From positions 1 through 20,640 of the forward strand of contig VGFF01000026.1 of NCBI GenBank assembly GCA_016868955.1: DNA of 20,640 nucleotides, read 5' to 3'. Position 1 is the stretch's first letter, and every line of letters starts with the position of its first letter. The DNA is from Armatimonadota bacterium. GTDB lineage: Bacteria > Sysuimicrobiota > Sysuimicrobiia > Sysuimicrobiales > VGFF01. Both the position numbers and the translations under genes were made by a program. Below the pieces are notes generated by a model. It saw only the letters and a list, made by a program, of their open reading frames with translations, had not been told where the DNA came from and searched no databases. Shown here piece by piece: positions 14,807-20,640 of this stretch.

Positions 14807-15564
14807 CGAGCGCGCCGCGCGGCGAGCGCTTGCAGAAGATCATCGCGGCCGCCGGATTGTGCTCACGCCGCACCGCCGAGACGTGGATCCGGGAAGGGCG
14901 CGTGCGCGTAAACGGCAAGATCGCGTCCGTCGGCGACGCCGCCGGACGCGACGACGACGTGCGCGTCGACGGGCGCCCGCTGCCGAGCATGCCGCACCCG
15001 GAGACGTGGATGCTGCACAAGCCGGTCGGCTACGTCTCGACTGCCCACGACCCGGAAGGGCGGCCGACCGCGCGCGGTCTCGTTCCGATGCGCGCGCGCT
15101 TGTTCAGCATCGGCCGGCTAGACTTGAACGCCGAGGGATTGCTGCTGTTCACCAACGACGGCGACCTTGCGAATCGACTCATGCACCCGCGCTACGGCGT
15201 CAAGCGCGTCTATCGCGTGCGCGTGCGCGGCGTTCCCGAGCCCGCGGCGCTGGCGCGCCTTCGCAGGGGAATCCATCTCGAGGACGGGCCGACCGGGCCG
15301 ATCGAAGCATCGCTCGAGCGGCCCGCGGGCAGCCACGCCTGGGTGATCGTGACGCTGCGCGAGGGCCGCAACCGCGAGGTCCGACGGATCTTCGAAGCGA
15401 TCGGGCATCCCGTCGCGCGCTTGATCCGTATCGCCTACGGGTCGCTGAAGCTGGGCGCGCAGCCGATCGGCACGGCGCGTCGGCTCTCGCCGGCGGAGAT
15501 CGCGGCGCTGCGGCCCGGCCGGGCGCGACCGATCGACACTGTGCGATCCGGGAAGCGTCCTTGA
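14803..15564 (+). CDS. rluB: RluB/RsuA-family rRNA pseudouridine synthase
   Basis: The 253-residue protein starts at TTG 14803, overlapping the previous stop. The N-terminal S4 RNA-binding domain covers about residues 7-60 (ERLQKIIAAAGLCSRRTAETWIREGRVRVNG). The catalytic domain contains MLHKPVGYVST and the catalytic Asp D107 in IGRLDLNAEGLLLFTNDGD, then KRVYRVRV and LREGRNREVRRIFEAIGHPVARLIRIAYG, all characteristic of the RsuA/RluB/E/F family. Members isomerise a uridine in 16S or 23S rRNA; the RluB symbol follows the most common annotation for this length and context, but RluF/RsuA-type specificity cannot be told from sequence alone. It ends just inside the promoter of the permease gene. Confidence 0.92.
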   Translation: MTSAPRGERLQKIIAAAGLCSRRTAETWIREGRVRVNGKIASVGDAAGRDDDVRVDGRPLPSMPHPETWMLHKPVGYVSTAHDPEGRPTARGLVPMRARLFSIGRLDLNAEGLLLFTNDGDLANRLMHPRYGVKRVYRVRVRGVPEPAALARLRRGIHLEDGPTGPIEASLERPAGSHAWVIVTLREGRNREVRRIFEAIGHPVARLIRIAYGSLKLGAQPIGTARRLSPAEIAALRPGRARPIDTVRSGKRP

Positions 15565-15589
15565 ATCCCCGCGACGGTGAGAGTATAAA
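15561..15589 (+). promoter_or_regulatory. Sigma-70-type promoter for the KimA-like gene
   Basis: TTGAAT (15561-15566) and TATAAA (15584-15589) are exactly 17 bases apart, an unusually good match in this GC-rich DNA. Transcription would begin near 15596, about 40 bases before the TTG start at 15637. The -35 box overlaps the stop codon of the preceding gene. Confidence 0.65.
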
Positions 15590-15636
15590 CGCTATGGTGC
15601 GATTCGCGGGCTCCCTCGCGTTCAGGCGGTGAAGCG

Positions 15637-17493
15637 TTGAAGGCAGCAGCGGTGTGGCGGACGTTGGTCGGGGACCCCCTCGAGACACAGCGCCTCTCCC
15701 AAGAACGACTGACGAAAACGAAAGGCTTGGCTGTCTTCTCCTCCGACGCGCTGTCTTCCAGCACGTACGCGACGGAGGAGATCCTGCATGTCGTCGTGAT
15801 CGCCGGTATCGCCGGGTTGTCAGTCATGATGCCCGTCGCCGCCTCCATCGTCATCCTGTTGATGATCGTGACCCTCTCTTACTATCAGACGATCCGCGCC
15901 TACCCGGCGGGCGGCGGCGCGTATATCGTGTCTCGCGATAACCTTGGCGTGATGCCAGGGTTGATCGCGGCCGCGGCGCTTCTCGTCGACTACGTTCTCA
16001 CGGTCGCGGTCAGCATCTCGGCCGGCGTCGCCGCGATCACGTCGGCGGTTCCGGAGCTGTTCCCGCACCGGGTCGACCTTGCCGTCGCGTTCGTGGTTTT
16101 GATCTCGATTGCGAACTTGCGCGGCGTCCGCGAGTCCGGCGCAGTGTTCGCGATCCCCTCATACGCGTTCATCACCATCTTCGGCGGCATGGTGCTGTGG
16201 GGTCTGTTGCGAATCGCTACGGGGCAGCTCCCGCATGCCGAGCCGCAGGTCCACGCGCCGGTCCACGGCAGCGAGTTCCAGGCGGCCACGCTGTTCTTGA
16301 TCTTTCGTGCGTTCGCGTCCGGCGCCGCCGCGCTCACCGGCGTCGAGGCGGTGAGCAACGGCACGCCCGCGTTCCGTCCGCCGGAATCCCGTAACGCGAC
16401 CACTGTGCTCCTGATCATGGTGGGGATCCTAGGCGTCATGTTCCTCGGGACGAGCTTCTTGGCGCGCTGGCTCGGGGTCGTGCCGCTCGAGACGGAGACG
16501 GTTGTATCGCAGATCTCCCGGACCTTGATCGGCGGCGAATCGTGGATGTATTTCGGCGTGCAAGCGGCGACCGCGCTGATTCTCATTGTGGCCGCGAACA
16601 CGGCGTACGCGGCGTTTCCGTTTCTGACGTCGATGATCGCGCGCGACCGATATCTGCCGCGCCAGCTCAGCAATCTCGGAGACCGTCTCGTGTTCTCCAA
16701 CGGCATCCTCGTGCTCGGGCTCGCCGGCGCCATTCTGCTCATCGGCTTCAACGCGCGGACCCATAGCCTCATCCCGCTGTACATGATCGGCGTTTTCCTT
16801 TCATTCACGCTGTCGCAAGCGGGGATGGTCCGCCACGGCTTGAGGGAAAGGGCGCGGGGCTGGCAAGTGCAAGTCGCGATCAGCGGATTCGGCGCGGCCT
16901 GCACGGCCGTCGTCGGCGCCGTCGTCGCGGTCGTCAAGTTCGCCGATGGCGCATGGATTACCGTGTTCGCGATCGCCGGCATCGTCCTCGTCATGAGAGC
17001 GATCAAGCGGCATTATGCCGACGTGGCGCGGCAGCTGTCCCTGGAGAACATGAAGACGCCGGAGCCGTTCTGGTACCATAAGGTCGTCGTTCCGATCAAC
17101 GACGTCCACCGCGGCATCCTAGAAGCGGTTCGCTACGCTAAGTCCGTGACCGGCGACGTCACGGCCGTCTACGTCGAGATCGATCAGGCGCGACGGGAGG
17201 ACATCGAACAGAAGTGGGAGCAGTGGGTTCCCGACGTTCCGCTCGTCGTGCTGCCGTCGCCGTACCGATCGATCGTCAGGCCGATCCTCCTGTACCTCGA
17301 TCACATCCACCGGGAGAGCGGGCCGCGCGGCGTGATCACCGTGGTTCTGCCGGAATTCGTGCCGCGTAAGTGGTGGCACCATCTGCTGCACAATCAGAGC
17401 GCGCTGATGTTGAAGTTCGCGCTGTTGTTCCGTGTGCGGCGGAGCGGCCGATACAAGGTCCTTGCCGATGTGCCGTACTACTTGAGCCGATAG
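15637..17493 (+). CDS. KimA-like APC-superfamily potassium/amino acid permease
   Basis: The 618-residue protein starts at TTG 15637 with AGGCGG upstream. It shows the KimA (YdaO) signature near the N-terminus: KGLAVFSSDALSSSTYATEEIL, then YPAGGGAYIVSRDNLGVMPGLIAAAALLVDYVLTVAVSISAG. About 12 membrane helices follow to residue ~455, including IANLRGVRESG, FRAFASGAAALTGVEAVSNGTPAFRPPESRNA and AANTAYAAFPFLTSMIARDRYLPRQL. A cytosolic C-terminal domain of about 150 residues (HKVVVPINDVHRGILEAVRYAKSV) resembles universal-stress-type folds. KimA is a proton-coupled high-affinity K+ importer in Bacillus; related proteins may carry amino acids, so the substrate is provisional. No c-di-AMP riboswitch fits in the roughly 40-base leader. 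The next gene starts directly at its stop. Confidence 0.9.
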   Translation: MKAAAVWRTLVGDPLETQRLSQERLTKTKGLAVFSSDALSSSTYATEEILHVVVIAGIAGLSVMMPVAASIVILLMIVTLSYYQTIRAYPAGGGAYIVSRDNLGVMPGLIAAAALLVDYVLTVAVSISAGVAAITSAVPELFPHRVDLAVAFVVLISIANLRGVRESGAVFAIPSYAFITIFGGMVLWGLLRIATGQLPHAEPQVHAPVHGSEFQAATLFLIFRAFASGAAALTGVEAVSNGTPAFRPPESRNATTVLLIMVGILGVMFLGTSFLARWLGVVPLETETVVSQISRTLIGGESWMYFGVQAATALILIVAANTAYAAFPFLTSMIARDRYLPRQLSNLGDRLVFSNGILVLGLAGAILLIGFNARTHSLIPLYMIGVFLSFTLSQAGMVRHGLRERARGWQVQVAISGFGAACTAVVGAVVAVVKFADGAWITVFAIAGIVLVMRAIKRHYADVARQLSLENMKTPEPFWYHKVVVPINDVHRGILEAVRYAKSVTGDVTAVYVEIDQARREDIEQKWEQWVPDVPLVVLPSPYRSIVRPILLYLDHIHRESGPRGVITVVLPEFVPRKWWHHLLHNQSALMLKFALLFRVRRSGRYKVLADVPYYLSR

Positions 17494-18033
17494 ATGAGCA
17501 ACTGGCGGACGGCGCTTCGCTTCACGTGGATCCTGATCGCGGCGGTGAGCGCCGCCGGGTGCGCGCCGCGCCCGGCGGCGCTCACCGAATACAAGAACGA
17601 ACCGATCGGCGTCGCGCTGAGGCACCCCGAGGGTTGGAAGCCGCTGACTTCGGCGGATGGGAACTGGGTCCAGATCGTGCCGGCCACGAGCGCGACCGGC
17701 GAGCCCGACGCCTCCCGCCACGCCGAGTTCATCAGCGTGCGCGTCGTGCGCGGGAAACCGGCGACGGCCGACGACACGCTCCGGCGGGAGGCGTTCACGA
17801 TCCTGCCGTTCCACGGGGTCGCGAAGTTCCAGCGGGCGCCGGCCGAGGGCGTCCGCTACCGCTTCGAGGGAACAGGCACCGCGGCGGCGGCGCAATGGGC
17901 GGGCGTCGGCTTGCTCGTCGTCGAGACGGAACGGCTCGTGCACATCGTCTGCGCCAAGCCGGTCGAGAAGTGGCGCGAGGGACAGAAACAGTGCGACGAC
18001 GTCATCGCCAGCGTATCGATGCGGTCGCCGTAG
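17494..18033 (+). CDS. Lipoprotein of unknown function
   Basis: The 179-residue protein has an ATG that follows the permease stop without a gap, so it is co-translated. It begins with a membrane segment (FTWILIAAVSAAGC) whose SAAGC is a lipobox, placing the Cys near residue 23 and the mature protein on the outer face of the membrane. The mature part has a PsbP/MOG1-like look: VALRHPEGWKPLTSADGNWVQIVPA, HAEFISVRVVRGK, a central strand pair, and ERLVHIVCAKPVEKWREGQKQCDDVIASVSM at the end. A disulfide between the two C-terminal Cys is possible. Function is unknown; tight coupling to the transporter suggests a helper role (inference). Confidence 0.82.
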   Translation: MSNWRTALRFTWILIAAVSAAGCAPRPAALTEYKNEPIGVALRHPEGWKPLTSADGNWVQIVPATSATGEPDASRHAEFISVRVVRGKPATADDTLRREAFTILPFHGVAKFQRAPAEGVRYRFEGTGTAAAAQWAGVGLLVVETERLVHIVCAKPVEKWREGQKQCDDVIASVSMRSP

Positions 18034-18052
18034 ACCGGCTGCCGCGCCGCGA

Positions 18053-18080
18053 TAGACGGCCGGTGCTCTTCCCCTAGAAT
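18053..18080 (+). promoter_or_regulatory. Candidate promoter of the thiamine transport operon
   Basis: TAGACG (18053-18058) and TAGAAT (18075-18080) are 16 bases apart; the -10 box matches TATAAT at five of six positions. A small hairpin (TTCCC 18069-18073 / GGGAA 18093-18097 with CTAG/CTAG inside) overlaps the -10 region. The transcript would have a leader of about 200 bases before the first coding frame. Confidence 0.42.
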
Positions 18081-18128
18081 AGAGCCTAGAAAGGGAAACG
18101 AAGTCGATCATTCGGCGAGGTCGTTGGC

Positions 18129-18197
18129 ATGGTCACCGGATCCGGGTACGCCGCGAAGACGAAGCAGCGGAAGACCCGAATGAGCAGATTAGTGTAA
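18129..18197 (+). CDS. Possible 22-codon basic leader peptide
   Basis: ATG 18129 is eight bases after GAGG (18117-18120) and opens a 22-codon frame ending at TAA 18195-18197. The peptide is basic (seven Lys/Arg) and contains MVTGSGYAAKTKQRKTR. Ribosome site, short length and position 12 bases ahead of a terminator-like hairpin fit a leader peptide, but a chance ORF of this size is quite possible. Confidence 0.3.
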   Translation: MVTGSGYAAKTKQRKTRMSRLV

Positions 18198-18263
18198 GCC
18201 GGAATGGGGAAGCGGAGGTAGGCAGTTGCCGCCGGGACCAGATGCCGGGCCTCTGCTTCTTTT
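18143..18263 (+). promoter_or_regulatory. Structured leader with terminator-like hairpin ahead of the thiamine operon
   Basis: Two foldable segments are visible. The first pairs CGGGT (18143-18147) with ACCCG (18174-18178), enclosing CCGC (18151-18154) / GCGG (18167-18170). The second is a ten-base-pair stem GAAGCGGAGG (18209-18218) with CCTCTGCTTC (18250-18259), enclosing GGC/GCC and CCGG/CCGG mini-stems, followed by TTTT (18260-18263). It ends 20 bases before the YkoF start. This is what an attenuator or riboswitch expression platform looks like. The conserved TPP riboswitch core (CTGAGA and the pyrophosphate-helix sequence) was not found. Confidence 0.45.
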
Positions 18264-18282
18264 CGAGGGAACGCGAGCGAAC

Positions 18283-18567
18283 GTGATGATCGGTTGCCGG
18301 TTCGCCATCTACCCGATGCGGGACGACTTCGTCGACGTCATTCTCTCGGCCGTGTGAACGAAGGAAACGGATGGCTTGACCCTGAAGACCGACGCACTGG
18401 GCGCATTGCTCATTGGCGAGCCTGATCGCGTCTTCGACGCCGTTCGGACGGCGTACGCGGCGGCGGCCGCGCGAGGGGCGCACGCGGTGTTGTCGCTGCA
18501 TCTGTCGCGAGGATGTCCTGGCGAGCCGGACGGCGACTGTGATCCGCAGGGCAGGCCGATGGCGTGA
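18283..18567 (+). pseudogene. YkoF-type thiamine/HMP-binding domain, first half, with an in-frame stop
   Basis: YkoF is a soluble protein that binds thiamine or its pyrimidine moiety and is encoded with the YkoEDC transporter in Bacillus. The frame begins GTG 18283 or ATG 18286 and reads IGCRFAIYPMRDDFVDVILSAV. It then hits TGA 18355-18357 and continues in the same frame TDGLTLKTDALGALLIGEPDRVFDAV, then AHAVLSLHLSRGCPGEPDGD. This matches domain 1 of YkoF closely, including RFSLYPM and the GCPG turn. The stop is consistent with CGA to TGA. Unless it is read through, the product is a 24-residue fragment. The 3' end runs into the ribosome site of thiT. Confidence 0.82.
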
Positions 18568-18575
18568 GGAGGCCG

Positions 18576-19268
18576 ATGATGAGGTCGCGGGTCGACTACG
18601 AGAAGGTTCCGACCACCCGAAGGCACGCGCGCTTGGAGACGATGACGAAGGCGCGCGAAAATGCGGAGATCGCGGTCGCGGTCGCGTTGTCCGTCGTGCT
18701 CGGTCTCGTGAGGATCTACCATCTGCCGCAAGGCGGATCGATCACCGCCGGCAGCATGGTCCCGATCTTCCTTGTTGCGATGCGCTGGGGCGGTCGCAGA
18801 GGGCTGGTCGCCGGCATGCTGACGGGCTTCGCCAACTTCCTCTTGGCGCCGACGTTCGTCCACCCGCTGCAGTTCCTCCTCGACTACCCGATCGCGTTTG
18901 CCGCGCTCGGACTGGCGGGCTTCACAGGGAATCGTCCTGCGCTGGGGGTGGTCGTAGGCGGCGCCGCGCGGTTGTTCTGCCACTTCCTCAGCGGCGTCGT
19001 ATTCTTCGCGGCCTACGCGCCGAAGGGAACGAGCCCTTACCTGTATTCGGCGGTCTACAACAGCTCGTACATGTTGCCCGAGATCGTGACCAGCGTGTTC
19101 CTCACCTTGCTGTTGCTGCGCGGGCTGCCGCCAGCGCCCCAGTTGCCGGGAGACGAGGACGCCGATGAGGACCTCATGGCCGCGACCGGCGACGCACCGG
19201 CATCGGCGCCGAAGCCGAGGCGTGGCGCGGTCGTGCGGCGGACCGAAGACGCGCGTCGCCGCGGTTGA
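18576..19268 (+). CDS. thiT: Thiamine ECF transporter substrate-binding subunit ThiT
   Basis: The 230-residue membrane protein (S component) captures thiamine and passes it through an energy-coupling ATPase/T-subunit module. The family core is clear: LVRIYHLPQGGSITAGSMVPIFLVAMRWGGRRGLVAGMLTGFANFLLAPTFVHPLQFLLDYPIAFAALGLAG, then RLFCHFLSGVVFFAAYAPKG and YNSSYMLPEIV, with about six helices. The start is ATG 18576 or 18579 after GAGGAGG (18566-18572); ATG 18642 is a shorter alternative. The first ~25 residues and last ~40 (acidic, then Arg/Pro-rich) are hydrophilic extensions beyond the usual 180-200 residues. The tail overlaps no other gene. It sits between the two YkoF-domain genes. Confidence 0.92.
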   Translation: MMRSRVDYEKVPTTRRHARLETMTKARENAEIAVAVALSVVLGLVRIYHLPQGGSITAGSMVPIFLVAMRWGGRRGLVAGMLTGFANFLLAPTFVHPLQFLLDYPIAFAALGLAGFTGNRPALGVVVGGAARLFCHFLSGVVFFAAYAPKGTSPYLYSAVYNSSYMLPEIVTSVFLTLLLLRGLPPAPQLPGDEDADEDLMAATGDAPASAPKPRRGAVVRRTEDARRRG

Positions 19269-19326
19269 TGAAACGGTTGGCGTTGCACGACGACGATCGG
19301 CCGGCACCAAGACGGAGAATCAAGTC

Positions 19327-19614
19327 GTGAAGAAGGTGGAGAAAAAGGTCATCCGCGTTGCCGCACTGTGCTCTCTGTATCCGCTCGGCGGCGACACGTA
19401 CATGGACGCGATCTACGACGTCATCGATCGCGCGAAGAACGAACCGAACCTCACGGTGACGCCCGTGCACTTCGCGACGCGCCTCGACGGCGAGCTCGAC
19501 GACGTGCTGCGCGTCATCCGGGCATCGTTCGAGGCCGCGCCGCAACGCCACGTCGTCGAGCTCGCCACGATCTCCGCCGGCAGCCCGACGCGGGAAGAGG
19601 GTTCCGCTTCATGA
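19327..19614 (+). CDS. YkoF-type thiamine/HMP-binding domain, second half, as a separate gene
   Basis: The 95-residue cytosolic protein starts at GTG 19327 with GGAG nine bases before it. After KKVEKKVIRV it matches domain 2 of YkoF: ALCSLYPLGGDTYMDAIYDVIDRAKN, VTPVHFATRLDGELDDVLRVIRASFEAA and HVVELATISAGSPTRE. The SLYPLG and SAGSPT elements line the ligand pocket in the Bacillus protein. Here the domain is a stand-alone gene separated from domain 1 by thiT. Its stop overlaps the YkoE start as ATGA, so the two are coupled. Whether it forms homodimers or works as a single-domain binder is unknown. Confidence 0.87.
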   Translation: MKKVEKKVIRVAALCSLYPLGGDTYMDAIYDVIDRAKNEPNLTVTPVHFATRLDGELDDVLRVIRASFEAAPQRHVVELATISAGSPTREEGSAS

Positions 19615-20198
19615 GCACGGAGGCGATGGCCGGCGGCCGCGAGCCTTGGTCGCTGCGCGACTTCGTCGTGGTCGGGGTGATCGGTCTCGTCTTGGGCTAC
19701 CTGTTCCTGCAGTGGGTCCCCGTGTGGTTGCCCGCGAGCGCCATCGGGCCGATCGCCCAGGAGGCGCTGTTCGGATTCTGGTTCCTCGGCGGCATTCTCA
19801 GCGCGTACATCGTGCGCAAAGCGGGCGCCGCGCTCCTCGGCGAGATCGCGACCGCGTTCTTCCGAGTGTTCCTCTTCGGGAGCCCGGCGGGCGTGCTGCT
19901 ACTCGTGACGGGGTTCATGCAGGGTCTCGGTCCCGAGCTCGTCTTCGCGTTTGCCCGCTATAGGCTATGGGCGCCCATGGTGATCGTCGCCGCCGGCGGC
20001 GCGCTCGTCGCCCTTCCGTGGAACTGGTTCCGCCTCAACTACTTCGCCCTGGACGTTTGGCTGCTCGTCGCGCTTGCCGGTGCCCGCGTATTCAGCGGCG
20101 GCGTGCTCGGCGGATGGCTGTCGTGGATCATTGGCCGCGCGTTTCTACGCACCGGCGTTCTGCAGAACCTGGCGATCAGCCGCGCCGAGCGGTCCTAG
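19611..20198 (+). CDS. ykoE: HMP/thiamine ECF transporter S component YkoE
   Basis: The 195-residue membrane protein starts at ATG 19611 (ATGA overlap with the previous gene; GAAGAGGG upstream). The YkoE pattern is present: LRDFVVVGVIGLVLGYLFLQWVPVW, EALFGFWFLGGILSAYIVRKAGAALLGEIATAFFRVFLFGSPAGVLLLVTGFMQGLGPELVFAFARYRLW, then GGVLGGWLSWIIGRAFLRTGVLQNL, with about five to six helices. YkoE is the substrate-specific subunit of the thiamine/hydroxymethylpyrimidine importer YkoEDC. Together with ThiT, this gives the operon two different S components. The ATPase sequence follows in the same reading frame after two stop codons (20196-20198 and 20208-20210). Confidence 0.92.
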   Translation: MSTEAMAGGREPWSLRDFVVVGVIGLVLGYLFLQWVPVWLPASAIGPIAQEALFGFWFLGGILSAYIVRKAGAALLGEIATAFFRVFLFGSPAGVLLLVTGFMQGLGPELVFAFARYRLWAPMVIVAAGGALVALPWNWFRLNYFALDVWLLVALAGARVFSGGVLGGWLSWIIGRAFLRTGVLQNLAISRAERS

Positions 20199-20210
20199 GT
20201 TCGCCAGTAG

Positions 20211-20640
20211 GCGCCTGATCGCGAAGCGGAACACCTTCGCGTCCGCTACCCATTCGCCACCACGCCCGCATTCGCGGCGCTCGACCTCACGTTGTGCAGT
20301 GGGGAGCGGATGCTTCTGCTCGGTCCGAGCGGCGCCGGCAAGAGCACGCTGCTGCTCACGCTCGCCGGCTTGATGCCCAGGGTCGTGCACGCGCACCGAG
20401 ACGGAAACGTGCGCGCGCGCGGCGCTCCCGGCATCGTCTTTCAGGACGCCGACGCCCAGATCTGCATGCCGACGGTCGAAGAAGACGTCGCGTTCGGCTT
20501 GGAGAACGACGGCGTGCCCAGCGCGGCGATGCCGGAGCGGGTCGACGCCGCGTTGCGCGCCGTCGGCCTCGCCGAGCGCCGGGCCACCCGCGCCGATCGC
20601 CTCTCCGGCGGTCAGCGCCAGCGCTTGGCGCTCGCTGGCC
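20211..20640 (+). CDS. ykoD: ECF transporter ATP-binding protein YkoD (runs off the window; start codon unclear)
   Basis: This is the ATPase subunit of the thiamine/HMP importer. The frame shows LRVRYPFATTPAFAALDLTLCSGERMLLLGPSGAGKSTLLLTLAGL (A-loop Tyr, Walker A GPSGAGKS), then IVFQDADAQICMPTVEEDVAFG (Q-loop) and the signature LSGGQRQRLALAG at the very end. YkoD proteins are usually two fused ATPase domains, so most of the gene lies downstream. Between the in-frame TAG 20208-20210 and the first beta strand there is no ATG, GTG or TTG in this frame; the first candidates (a TTG near 20292, then ATG 20310) fall inside the domain. Either a small lesion removed the start or a rare start codon is used. 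Confidence 0.85.

Noticed and set aside
15590..15636. c-di-AMP (ydaO-type) riboswitch before the KimA-like gene
   Set aside because: The leader from the predicted promoter is only about 40 bases, far too short.
18034..18285. TPP or cobalamin riboswitch
   Set aside because: Looked for CTGAGA, the TPP pyrophosphate-helix sequence and the cobalamin B12-box; none was convincing by eye, so only an unclassified structured leader is reported.
1..20640. tRNA genes, CRISPR arrays, insertion sequences
   Set aside because: No TPsiC-arm/acceptor pairing, no regularly spaced repeats and no transposase motifs were recognised; the gene breaks are not flanked by IS-like inverted repeats.

Overview
The window is high-GC bacterial DNA with compact, often overlapping genes. 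TTG and GTG starts are common, and there are lipoprotein and Sec signal peptides. No rRNA, tRNA, IS element or CRISPR was seen. The gene mix (ThiT/YkoE vitamin transport, KimA-type K+ transporter, CarH-like regulator, DERA with ALDH16) does not fix the phylum. A deep-branching high-GC group such as Eremiobacterota/Vulcanimicrobiota, or a Firmicutes- or Chloroflexota-like lineage, is only a guess.

Layout. 1-1448: end of an ABC importer ATPase gene, translationally coupled to a HAD hydrolase gene that is now broken. 1582-2211 (-): secreted protein of unknown function. 2316-3147: heavily decayed 2-isopropylmalate-synthase-family gene with an internal deletion. 3185-4541 (-): SRPBCC protein plus TIGR01777 epimerase. 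4717-5118 (-): fasciclin domain gene lacking its 5' end. 5204-5461 (-): small Lys/Ala-rich exported protein with its own terminator. 5667-8282 (+): CarH-like MerR/B12 regulator followed by a broken membrane/ferredoxin/adenylate cyclase gene. 8290-9234 (-): exported metallophosphoesterase. 9296-12696 (+): deoxyribose-phosphate aldolase and a double-domain ALDH16-type dehydrogenase, then a small lipoprotein. 12998-13757: a deletion scar joining the first codons of a beta-CASP nuclease gene to the last two thirds of a sarcosine-oxidase-like gene. 13762-15564 (+): ExoD-like membrane protein, stand-alone riboflavin kinase, RluB-type pseudouridine synthase. 15637-18033 (+): KimA-like permease and a lipoprotein. 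18053-20640 (+): a thiamine/HMP transport locus in the order leader, YkoF domain 1 (nonsense), ThiT, YkoF domain 2, YkoE, YkoD ATPase (runs off the end).

Two themes stand out. First, intact genes alternate with genes that carry several independent lesions (frameshifts, nonsense codons, internal or junction deletions). This looks like ongoing gene loss, although some one-base events could be sequencing errors. Second, the right end is an unusually arranged thiamine locus: the two halves of YkoF, tandem in the Bacillus protein, sit on either side of thiT, and two different substrate-binding subunits share one operon behind a structured leader.

Inferred roles: the DERA/ALDH16 pair would cleave deoxyribose 5-phosphate and oxidise the acetaldehyde released. 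The CarH-like regulator sits 11 bases ahead of a redox-type cyclase gene and may once have been co-transcribed with it.
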